Positions 30,155 through 38,654 of a stretch of 64,000 bases of DNA are shown here, piece after piece. The notes beneath the pieces were generated by a model. The model was given only the letters and a program-made list of their open reading frames with translations. It was not told the DNA's origin and searched no databases. The position numbers were made by a program, and so were the translations under genes. Positions within the stretch are counted from its first letter, which is position 1. Every line of letters begins with the position of its first letter. Source of the DNA: Bacteroidales bacterium (GTDB lineage: Bacteria > Bacteroidota > Bacteroidia > Bacteroidales > UBA7960); NCBI GenBank assembly GCA_007118495.1, contig SKRM01000053.1:1-64000 (forward strand), written 5' to 3'.

Positions 30155-33100
30155 TCAGGGGGTTCTTACCGGATATGGCGGTATGGGGTGAATACGCTGC
30201 TCATATTCTTCCATCAAGCGCAAGGCTTCTTCAATACCACGTTGTAACTGCTGGTCTATGCCCTGGTACTCAAGTGCCGGATCATTCTCTATCTCAATAT
30301 CAGGAAATACGCCAATCCCTTCGATAATCCAGTTTTCACCATGTATATCATATGGTGCAAACTCAGGCTTGGAAAGCGTCCCGCCATCAATAAACGGCAA
30401 GGAACCCCTGATGCCCACAACTCCTCCCCAGCTGGTAGTTCCGATAAGTGGTCCGAGACCCAACACCTGAAACTGATATGGGAACAAGTCTCCATCAGAT
30501 GCAGAATATTTATCAATAAGGCATACTTTGGGTCCCAGGTGTATCTGCGCAGGCCTGGTTCCCGGCGCTGTGTTTCTTGACATGGACAATCCGGTCAGCT
30601 CTCTTGTGAGACGCTCAATAAGCATGGGAGACACATTGCCTCCGCCATTGCCCCTGACGTCAATGATCAAAGCTTCTTTTCGCAATTGCGGATAAAAATG
30701 CTTGACAAACTCATTGAGTCCGCCAGGGCCCATATCAGGAATATGAATATAACCAACCCTGCCGTCGGTGGCTTCATTAACCTTTCTGATATTGTTCTGA
30801 ACCCAATTATAGTAATACAGATCTGCTTCATCACTGATGGGAACAACTATGGTTGTGCGCGCGCCCTGCCGGTCAGGTCGGCTGTTAACCATAAGCTCTA
30901 CCTGCTGTCCGGCCGTTCCGATCAATGATTCGTAAATATTTCTCATTTCGTTTACCGGACGGCCATTTACCGCGATGATAAAGTCTCCCTCGTTGACATT
31001 AACCCCGATTTCAGTAAGCGGAGAACGGCGAGAAGAAACCCAGTTTTCACCTTTTAGTATCTTGTCAATTCTGTAATATCCTGATGTGTGCTGGCTTAGC
31101 TGTGCCCCGAGTAACCCCATAGGGATACGTTCAGGCTGGGGAACATCACCTCCGCCAACATATGCGTGACCCACATTTAACTCGCCAACAAGTTCACCCA
31201 ATACATAGGTCAGATCCAGACGGTTGTTTACATGTTCTACCAGGGGCAGGTATTTTTCCCGTTTGGCTTCCCAGTCAACCCCATGCATATTGGGAGCATA
31301 GAAAAAGTCTCTCATTTGCCGCCAGGTTTCATGGTATATCTGTGTCCATTCTTCTCTGAGGTTAACCCATACCTTCATATTTGACAAATCAACAAATTCA
31401 TTGGCTGTGAAAGCTGACCTTGGCAGGTCTATAACTGCGTAACGGCCACGGGCGTTAACCAACATTTTCTTTTTATCTGCACTAATTTGGTAACCATTAA
31501 TGTCTGAAAGGGTCGTTTCCCGGCGGCTTTCCATGTTGAACATCATCAGGTTTGACCGTGTGTCACCAAAAGAGCGTTTCATGTAAAACAGGTGATTACC
31601 TACTGCCGAAATACTTGAGTATGAAGAAACATCTATGGGCAAGGCCACAATACGGTTTTTGATATTTTCGGTGTCAACTTGTATCTGAAGCCCATTGTCC
31701 GAACCACTTTGCGCAGAACGGCCCTCCTGTCTGTTGGCACCTCCGTTATCAACACTCACCTCCTGATTTTCAGGTTGAAGAAATGAAGGAACATCTTCTC
31801 TGAGAGTCACATAATATATGCGGCTCATATCCACATAGGCATGATTCCATTCAGTTCGGCTGTAAATCGGATTAAAATCTCTGTTGGAGACAAAGAACAC
31901 ATATTTACCCTGATCACAAAAGACAGGGCCTGATGAGGCATACCATCCATCTGTCACGGGAAAGTTGTTTCCGGTTGCCAGTTCATAAATAAAAATTCTT
32001 GAATAGTGGTCTGTTTCCGGGCGTGTATAGGTGATCCACCTTGAGTCGGGTGACCAGCTGTATTGGGTTATCTCAGAAGCCTCAGCCTGATCAACAACCA
32101 CTATTTGTTTGGTCTGAATGTCAACATACTGTAGTCTCAGCATTTTGTCTGACCACATAATCTTGCTGGCATCGGGCGACCAGCTCAGAGAGTATTTATA
32201 TGTGTCAGCATTTGTGGTCAGTTGTATGGCATCTCCTCTGCCATCCTGCGGGATGATATAAATCTCGTCTTCACCCGTCAGATCAGAAATATAAGCTATG
32301 TATTTTCCATCAGGCGACCAGACAGCATTTCGTTCATGCACTCCTGAAGTTTCGGTAAGGTTTCGGGTGATTCCACTTTTGACGGGTAAACTCCAAACAT
32401 CACCTCTGGCTCCGAATGTTATACGACTGCCATCGGGTGCAATGGATGCAGAGCGAACCATTCTTGAAGCGTCCTTCCATTGGTCACGGCCCATCGCCAG
32501 GTCTTCTGCAATAATAATTTGCAGGCGTTCAACAACTTCTGTGCCCAGATCAAAGGTGTACAGGTAGCCACCATTCTCAAAAATGATGGCATCGCCACCC
32601 AATGACGGAAATTTGATATCAAATTCTTCAAAATGTGTCAGCTTGCGGGTCTGTTCCGTTGACAGATCATATACAAACAAATTTGACCTTCCATCGCGGT
32701 CAGAGACAAAATACACCTGGTCTCCCACCCACATGGGAAAAATATCCTGCGACTGATTATTGGTCAGATTAATTGTAGAACGCTCCTGCAGATCATGAAG
32801 CCAGATATCATCAGCCATACCTCCGGCATAGTATTTCCATGTGCGGAATTCCCTGAATACCCTGTTATAAACAAAGCGCTGCCCATCTTCAGAAAAATGT
32901 ATCCATCCACCTTCGGGGACAGGAATCTGGGTAGGTAGCCCTCCATGAATATTCACAAGGTAAAGGCCACCTTTAAATGCGTTGAAAGAATGCTTCCGCG
33001 ACCTAAAGATCACATGTTCATTGTCTTTCCAGCCCATGACAATGTTATTTGGCCCCATGCGGTCAGACAAGTCGTCTCTTCCGAGTGTGGCTGTGTAGGT

Positions 33101-33406
33101 AAGTCGCACAGGAACACCACCCTCAGAAGGCATAAGATAAACCTCGGTATTTCCGTCGTATTGCGCAGTAAACGCAATATGCCGTCCATCGGGACTAAAC
33201 CGGGCAAACATTTCATATCCATCATGACCGGTCAATTTGCGGGCAACACCTCCCTCAAGTGCAACCGTGTATAGATCTCCTGCATAGGAAAAAACTACCT
33301 GATCACCTTGCATAGCCGGGAAGCGAAGCAGCCGGGCATTTTCGCCGGTTGCTGTCATTGTGTGCAGTGCCAGAATGACAAAAAGCAGAACATAAATCTT
33401 TCTCAT
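30155..33406 (-). CDS. Tricorn-like protease (beta-propeller + PDZ + S41 peptidase), secreted
   Basis: Signal peptide; repeated SPDGRHIAFTAQYDGNTEVYL/SPDGKYIAYISD motifs; PDZ; IDVRGNGGG and DKYSASDGDLFPYQF. Confidence 0.93.
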   Translation of the reverse strand: MRKIYVLLFVILALHTMTATGENARLLRFPAMQGDQVVFSYAGDLYTVALEGGVARKLTGHDGYEMFARFSPDGRHIAFTAQYDGNTEVYLMPSEGGVPVRLTYTATLGRDDLSDRMGPNNIVMGWKDNEHVIFRSRKHSFNAFKGGLYLVNIHGGLPTQIPVPEGGWIHFSEDGQRFVYNRVFREFRTWKYYAGGMADDIWLHDLQERSTINLTNNQSQDIFPMWVGDQVYFVSDRDGRSNLFVYDLSTEQTRKLTHFEEFDIKFPSLGGDAIIFENGGYLYTFDLGTEVVERLQIIIAEDLAMGRDQWKDASRMVRSASIAPDGSRITFGARGDVWSLPVKSGITRNLTETSGVHERNAVWSPDGKYIAYISDLTGEDEIYIIPQDGRGDAIQLTTNADTYKYSLSWSPDASKIMWSDKMLRLQYVDIQTKQIVVVDQAEASEITQYSWSPDSRWITYTRPETDHYSRIFIYELATGNNFPVTDGWYASSGPVFCDQGKYVFFVSNRDFNPIYSRTEWNHAYVDMSRIYYVTLREDVPSFLQPENQEVSVDNGGANRQEGRSAQSGSDNGLQIQVDTENIKNRIVALPIDVSSYSSISAVGNHLFYMKRSFGDTRSNLMMFNMESRRETTLSDINGYQISADKKKMLVNARGRYAVIDLPRSAFTANEFVDLSNMKVWVNLREEWTQIYHETWRQMRDFFYAPNMHGVDWEAKREKYLPLVEHVNNRLDLTYVLGELVGELNVGHAYVGGGDVPQPERIPMGLLGAQLSQHTSGYYRIDKILKGENWVSSRRSPLTEIGVNVNEGDFIIAVNGRPVNEMRNIYESLIGTAGQQVELMVNSRPDRQGARTTIVVPISDEADLYYYNWVQNNIRKVNEATDGRVGYIHIPDMGPGGLNEFVKHFYPQLRKEALIIDVRGNGGGNVSPMLIERLTRELTGLSMSRNTAPGTRPAQIHLGPKVCLIDKYSASDGDLFPYQFQVLGLGPLIGTTSWGGVVGIRGSLPFIDGGTLSKPEFAPYDIHGENWIIEGIGVFPDIEIENDPALEYQGIDQQLQRGIEEALRLMEEYEQRIHPIPPYPVRTP

Positions 33407-33537
33407 AATAAACAGCTTTTGGTTTAAGGATTCTATTTGTGTGCTTATCAGATTTTGTGCAAAAACAAAAATAAGATATTAATCTGTTTTCTCATTTTTT
33501 TTATCACCCGCAAACAAAAACGATGGGTATCTTTCAG

Positions 33538-33570
33538 GGCTGTCCGCATATCAGGACAGCCTTTTTTTTT
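33538..33570 (+). terminator. Rho-independent terminator in a divergent intergenic region
   Basis: GGCTGTCC-GCATATCA-GGACAGCC followed by TTTTTTTTT. Confidence 0.85.
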
Positions 33571-33577
33571 ATATTCG

Positions 33578-33608
33578 TTTGGTGTAATATAAAAATTATA
33601 TATATTTG
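33578..33608 (+). promoter_or_regulatory. Promoter of the TM2 gene
   Basis: TTTG - 19 nt - TATATTTG. Confidence 0.7.
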
Positions 33609-33646
33609 TCTAAAGACAATAGGTAAAGTCAATTAAGCCAACGACC

Positions 33647-34054
33647 ATGAAAAAAATCATACTTTTAAGCATCCTGGTTCTGGTGGGTATCCCCACTCTT
33701 CAAGCATCAAATAAATACTTCATTGACCATGCTGCATTAGATATTGTGTTTGAACAGGCCGAGCATCTTGACTTTGAACCGACTGGCTCATTGGCTCCGC
33801 TGGTGACCAATGCAAACTTGTATACCCTGCAACAAAAAGATCCGGCTGTAGCCTTCGTGCTCGCCTGGGCTTTGGGCGGCTTAGGTATTCACAGAGCCTA
33901 TCTGGGTACTTCAACAGGAACCATTGTTGGCTATATACTTACTGCGGGAGGATGCGGGATCCTGTGGACAATTGACACAATCCTCCTGCTGATTGGTTTG
34001 ATCAATGACGACATAACACCATATGTTGACAACCCATCTTTTTTTATGTGGTAG
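33647..34054 (+). CDS. TM2 domain-containing protein
   Basis: Signal peptide; AFVLAWALGGLGIHRAYLGTSTGTIVGYILTAGGCGILWTIDTILLLIGLIND. Confidence 0.88.
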   Translation: MKKIILLSILVLVGIPTLQASNKYFIDHAALDIVFEQAEHLDFEPTGSLAPLVTNANLYTLQQKDPAVAFVLAWALGGLGIHRAYLGTSTGTIVGYILTAGGCGILWTIDTILLLIGLINDDITPYVDNPSFFMW

Positions 34055-34059
34055 GTCAA

Positions 34060-34950
34060 CTAATCAGCCAATCGGGCATATAAGTCTGTGAGAAATTCTA
34101 CAGCAGCGAACCTTATTTGCTGCCCCATGGTTTCATTGTGTCTTTCCGCTAAGATTCCTGCCTGATTGATGCCCCCAAAATAAAATGACTGAAACATGCT
34201 AAGCCCCATAATTGGCCCGGCCAGGTAGAAGCCATTCAGTGTCAACCAGGCAAATAAGCCCAGGGAGGCCAGTTGCGAAGTGGCATTCAAAACTCCCCAC
34301 CCGGTATTTCCAGTATAGAGCTGACCGGTTCCCGGCAAAAAGGCAGACAGTATCCTGGCCTTGCTCTCAGATTTCTCTGCCCCTCTAAGCACATTAAAAA
34401 CCAGAGAGTCATAAGTCCACAATACTTCATCTGAAAGCTCTGCATGCCGGATATCATGGTTGATCCATTCCAACAAATGTGTCCTGAGTTCCTCCCACTT
34501 CCAGGCTTCAGCCAACAGTAAGGCCTCCAGAAGCATTACCCGGTGATCATTGAGGTCAGCCGCCAACAATTTCCACTGCATCACCAATGAATGAGCATCT
34601 GTGAAGTCTGCTTCCATATAGGCACAAAAAGCCAGCTGGTATATGACTTCCAGACGTAATGCTGTATCACTGCGGTAAACCAGTGATCGCTCAAGGTCTC
34701 TCCGGGCCTTTCCATAAGCCCCCATTTGTTTCAGTGATTCTGATTTACCCAGGTTTGCTTTTGTCTTGACCTCGGGGCTGGATGCCAGGTAAAACACCCG
34801 CTCATAGCCGATGGCAGCTTCAAAATGGTTCCCTGTCATAAGTAAGCTGTCGGCTCTGTGGAAGAGACGTTCAAGCTCTGGCTTACTTTCAGCGGAAAAA
34901 GCTACGCAAGGGAATATGCATATCAAACAAAATGCGTTGATCCATTTCAT
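34060..34950 (-). CDS. Secreted/membrane TPR-like protein with C-terminal LPGTGQLYTG domain
   Basis: Start MKWINAFCLICIFPCVAFSAE (signal peptide); C-terminal hydrophobic segments; similar C-terminus to the next upstream gene. Confidence 0.7.
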   Translation of the reverse strand: MKWINAFCLICIFPCVAFSAESKPELERLFHRADSLLMTGNHFEAAIGYERVFYLASSPEVKTKANLGKSESLKQMGAYGKARRDLERSLVYRSDTALRLEVIYQLAFCAYMEADFTDAHSLVMQWKLLAADLNDHRVMLLEALLLAEAWKWEELRTHLLEWINHDIRHAELSDEVLWTYDSLVFNVLRGAEKSESKARILSAFLPGTGQLYTGNTGWGVLNATSQLASLGLFAWLTLNGFYLAGPIMGLSMFQSFYFGGINQAGILAERHNETMGQQIRFAAVEFLTDLYARLAD

Positions 34951-35770
34951 GGTAAAACTCTGTATTAACACGTCTGGCTGTGGCAACACTTCCTGTAATA
35001 TTGCCAGCATAAAAAATCCCTGTCAATGCCGCCGAGATAATGAATATGGGGTCTTTGGCACCCCTGCCCCTGTAAAAGTCCCAGGCTGTCACTCCCATGG
35101 CCGAAACATACAGCAGGCCAGCAAATCCTTCAGCGGGCTTTCCGGCATAAACCTTTCCCATACCCGGAACTAAAGCCGATAGAATTCCGGCGGTAAGGGG
35201 TGATTTGTCACGCCTGCTGTTCAGTTCAAGGGCATATTGAATCATTCTCACCTCCTGAGTAGCCGTGACATGGTTTTGCCCTGAAAAACCGGATGCATAC
35301 CTGTCAAAACTATCCATATTCCTTTCAAGAAGCGACAAACCGGCTTGCTGCAGACCCACAAGCGATGATGCCCTATCATCAGCCGGATCAGAAAACCTTG
35401 ACAGTATTCTCCCGGCTTTTTCAAGGCGACCATTGTGTGCATAGTTGTATGCTGAAAATAATCCAGACTGCAGGTAAAACGGACTTTGGCCACTCACCTG
35501 CTCCAGATAGGCAGCAGATATGTCCAGTGACTTTATCCGATAATGTATCCATCCTTTAAGAAACAAAACCGAATCTTTCTGGTCCTGATTGACAACCTCC
35601 AGCTTCTCCAACAGAAAAAGGCTTTCTTTAAAATCATCACGGCCCATCAGATAAGTAATGAACTCCAGCTCTTGCCGCAGAGGCTGTGCAACGGTGTTTT
35701 CTTGCGGATAAAGGGGGCAGGTCAGCACAAAAAAGAAGACCAGGCTTGGCTGTATGAATTTCCCAATCAT
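34889..35770 (-). CDS. Secreted/membrane TPR-like protein with C-terminal VPGMGKVYAG domain
   Basis: Signal peptide; LSALVPGMGKVYAGKPAEGFAGLLY; similar to 34060-34950. Confidence 0.7.
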   Translation of the reverse strand: MIGKFIQPSLVFFFVLTCPLYPQENTVAQPLRQELEFITYLMGRDDFKESLFLLEKLEVVNQDQKDSVLFLKGWIHYRIKSLDISAAYLEQVSGQSPFYLQSGLFSAYNYAHNGRLEKAGRILSRFSDPADDRASSLVGLQQAGLSLLERNMDSFDRYASGFSGQNHVTATQEVRMIQYALELNSRRDKSPLTAGILSALVPGMGKVYAGKPAEGFAGLLYVSAMGVTAWDFYRGRGAKDPIFIISAALTGIFYAGNITGSVATARRVNTEFYHEMDQRILFDMHIPLRSFFR

Positions 35771-36261
35771 TCTAATCTCCTGTATATCAAAGGTGTTTCA
35801 ACCACCCTCCCTGAATTCTCATGAATATGCATAGGGTGTATATCGATTGCTGCCATCCGGTTGCACCGCATGAGTCTGTCGGCAGTGGTAACCATTCCAC
35901 CAATGAGGCCGAATTCTTCAATCAGTCTGATGCTGAAACCTGAGCAGCTTTGATGATAAAGGCATTGTGAGGGCAATTGAGGTGAAAAAAAGCGCTGATA
36001 AGTATACATTAAACCACTAAAAGTCAAAGTAAGCGGGTTATATCTTTTCAGTAAACCACCTTCTTGTAAATGCATAAAAGGCCTGCCCCGATCAGCAAGA
36101 ACTTCATTTTGCTGCCGAACGTGCGCCATAAGTTGTTCCGCATCAGTCGGAGGGGCCTGAGCCGATGCTTGCTGGTTAAAAAGCACCACAATACCCAGAA
36201 TCTGAACCATTAAGATTATTCTATTCAATAATACGTGCATTTGGAGGAATTTCAAATTCAA
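35767..36261 (-). CDS. YidD-like protein with N-terminal signal sequence
   Basis: YQRFFSPQLPSQCLYHQSCSGFSIRLIEEFGLIGGMVTTADRLMRCNR matches YidD core; N-terminus hydrophobic ending NQQASAQA. Confidence 0.82.
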   Translation of the reverse strand: MNLKFLQMHVLLNRIILMVQILGIVVLFNQQASAQAPPTDAEQLMAHVRQQNEVLADRGRPFMHLQEGGLLKRYNPLTLTFSGLMYTYQRFFSPQLPSQCLYHQSCSGFSIRLIEEFGLIGGMVTTADRLMRCNRMAAIDIHPMHIHENSGRVVETPLIYRRLE

Positions 36262-36943
36262 ACCATGAACTACGGGCCTCCTGGTTAATCAGAACATCTG
36301 AAAGCCTCATCCTGCTAACGATTGAGTCACCATCGGGCAGATAATTGAATTCGGTAATACTCAGTGGCAACCGTATATGTAAAAAATCTTCATATCCGGT
36401 ATAATATACCTTTCTCACCACATCTCCTTCAGCATTGTAGTAAGCTGAATACACCGGCACGAAATCCTGGTGTACAAGCTCTACTTTCGATATATGATGC
36501 CTGACTGATGACGGTGCTTCCCAAAAACTGATCACAAGGTCATCAGAAATTTCTGTAGAAGTTTGTCTGAATCCAAGCTCACGTAGCCCGAGGTCTCTGG
36601 TTTTTCCCTGAAGGAAAAAATACAGCATATGGTTCTCTGAGCTATACTCCTGACTTTGTGCGCGATACACAGTCTGCTCTGATTCATTATAGATGGATAT
36701 TTCTCCAAATCTATTTGTGACAGCCAGCTGTTCAACGGGTTCAATAAAGCGTGTAAGCAACTTGCCCTCAAGTGAAGAATAATAAATTTCTGCCTCAACC
36801 TTTGAAACCTTTCCTTGCTGCAGATGCTGTGTCACAAGCTTAAACATGATACGCTCCACACCAAATTCAGCAATCCCAAAAGTCATAGACAAAACGGGAA
36901 CCATCAACAATAAGACTATTGTTTTTCGTAAAAACATGGGCAT
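36221..36943 (-). CDS. Secreted protein, possibly LolA-like outer membrane lipoprotein-sorting fold
   Basis: Signal-anchor N-terminus, LolA-like pattern of short beta strands; tentative. Confidence 0.5.
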   Translation of the reverse strand: MPMFLRKTIVLLLMVPVLSMTFGIAEFGVERIMFKLVTQHLQQGKVSKVEAEIYYSSLEGKLLTRFIEPVEQLAVTNRFGEISIYNESEQTVYRAQSQEYSSENHMLYFFLQGKTRDLGLRELGFRQTSTEISDDLVISFWEAPSSVRHHISKVELVHQDFVPVYSAYYNAEGDVVRKVYYTGYEDFLHIRLPLSITEFNYLPDGDSIVSRMRLSDVLINQEARSSWFEFEIPPNARIIE

Positions 36944-38475
36944 TACGATTTATTTAAAATAATCCTGAAAGTGGTTCCGGCATTAACTACCGAATGTTTA
37001 ACAAAAAGCTTTCCGCCATGGTAATTTTCAATGATGCGCTTACACAGCGACAGGCCCAGCCCCCAGCCACTTTTCTTACTTGTTATGCCGGGATTGAATA
37101 TCGCTTTTTGTCTTGAGGCTGGTATGCCTTTACCATCATCAGTAATGTCAATGTGAACCTGCCGGTCGGTTTCTTCAACCTTTAAATATATATTTCCGAC
37201 TCCCGCCATTGCATCAATGGCATTTTTAATGATATTCTCAATCACCCATCCAAAAAGATTTTCATTATGCGGAACAATCACGTCATTTTTTGGCATACTG
37301 ACATGTATAGCCACTTTTGAAGAAGTTCTTCGTCTCATGTAGCTTACCACCTCATTGATTGAATCATTGAGGTTAGCCGGAACCAGCCGCGGAGGTGATC
37401 CGATTTTTGAAAATCTTTCAGTGATGTCTTCAAGCCGTCTGATATCCTTGCTGATTTCTCCGATGGTTGATTCGTCAACTCCTTTCATTTTCAGCAACTC
37501 AACCCAGGCGATCAGTGAAGATAGCGGGGTACCCAACTGATGCGCCGTTTCTTTTGACATGCCAACCCAAACCTGGTTTTGCTCAGCATTGCGCGCCATG
37601 CTAAAAAGGATATAGGCTACCAAAAGGAATATACCAATGATGATAAACTGGGCCAATGGATAATACCTGAGTTGGGTCAGCAGAAATGAGTTGGTGTAGT
37701 AAACATAACATTGTCCATAATTGGGTAAAATGACCGACAGGTACCTGTTTTTTCCGGCCATTGACCCGATCAGGTCTAATGTCTCATTTTCGTCCTCAAA
37801 ATTAACACCGTCAATATTTCCATATGCTATGATCTGCTGCCCGGTGCTGTCAACGACAATAACCGGGACATTGGCCGAATTGATGACAATGTCTGACAAG
37901 AAAGTATCGATCAGATCTTCCATCACTTCACGCAGCTCCATGTAAACCTTTGAATCCTGGTGATAGATGTAGCGCCTGCCGCCGATAATAGGGAAGCTCA
38001 GGGGGGGGTATTGAGAGAAAAAGTCGGCCAGTTCTCCTGTTAAATGGGTATACCCTGCAAACCGTTCATCAAGGTTGCTGCTTGACTCAATCTCTCCATC
38101 TTCATCGGTCAATACAAGGGGTATGGTCGTATTACTTAATAGTATGCTTGTATATAAAGTAAGTGACTCCCTGTCAAGGTCGTTACGGCTTAGCATGCCA
38201 TATACCTGGGTAAGCAACTCCACCCTTTTCCTTTCTTCTTCCTGTATAACCGAAAACAATCGCTCACTGTCAAGCAAAAGTGTTTCCCTTTTCCTGATGG
38301 CATCTACCCAGAGTTCAACACGCTGTCTTTCATCACTGGCAATTTTTCTTACCAGAATGTCGGTATAATACAATGACGCCAGAATAATTACTGCTGCAAA
38401 GCCAAGCAGATAAAGCTTCCACCGCTGTTTGCGTGAATAAATTTCGAGACCGGTTATTTTTCTTAAAAAACCCAA
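36943..38475 (-). CDS. Membrane sensor histidine kinase
   Basis: KETAHQLGTPLSSLIAWVELLK H-box, N-box ENIIKNAIDAM, DDGKGIP, GWGLGLSLCKRIIENYHGG; two TM segments. Confidence 0.94.
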   Translation of the reverse strand: MGFLRKITGLEIYSRKQRWKLYLLGFAAVIILASLYYTDILVRKIASDERQRVELWVDAIRKRETLLLDSERLFSVIQEEERKRVELLTQVYGMLSRNDLDRESLTLYTSILLSNTTIPLVLTDEDGEIESSSNLDERFAGYTHLTGELADFFSQYPPLSFPIIGGRRYIYHQDSKVYMELREVMEDLIDTFLSDIVINSANVPVIVVDSTGQQIIAYGNIDGVNFEDENETLDLIGSMAGKNRYLSVILPNYGQCYVYYTNSFLLTQLRYYPLAQFIIIGIFLLVAYILFSMARNAEQNQVWVGMSKETAHQLGTPLSSLIAWVELLKMKGVDESTIGEISKDIRRLEDITERFSKIGSPPRLVPANLNDSINEVVSYMRRRTSSKVAIHVSMPKNDVIVPHNENLFGWVIENIIKNAIDAMAGVGNIYLKVEETDRQVHIDITDDGKGIPASRQKAIFNPGITSKKSGWGLGLSLCKRIIENYHGGKLFVKHSVVNAGTTFRIILNKS

Positions 38476-38654
38476 CAGATTTGCATTTAGAGACTGTTGA
38501 TCCCCATGGGATATTCAACGTCAAAAATATAATATTTAAACCATATCCTTGCTTTCAGCATGGCATAATTCATAATATAACGGAAAACAATGGCGTTAAT
38601 TACGCATGAAATAATTCATGTATCTTTGCCACTGAAACCGAAAGAGCCACTATT

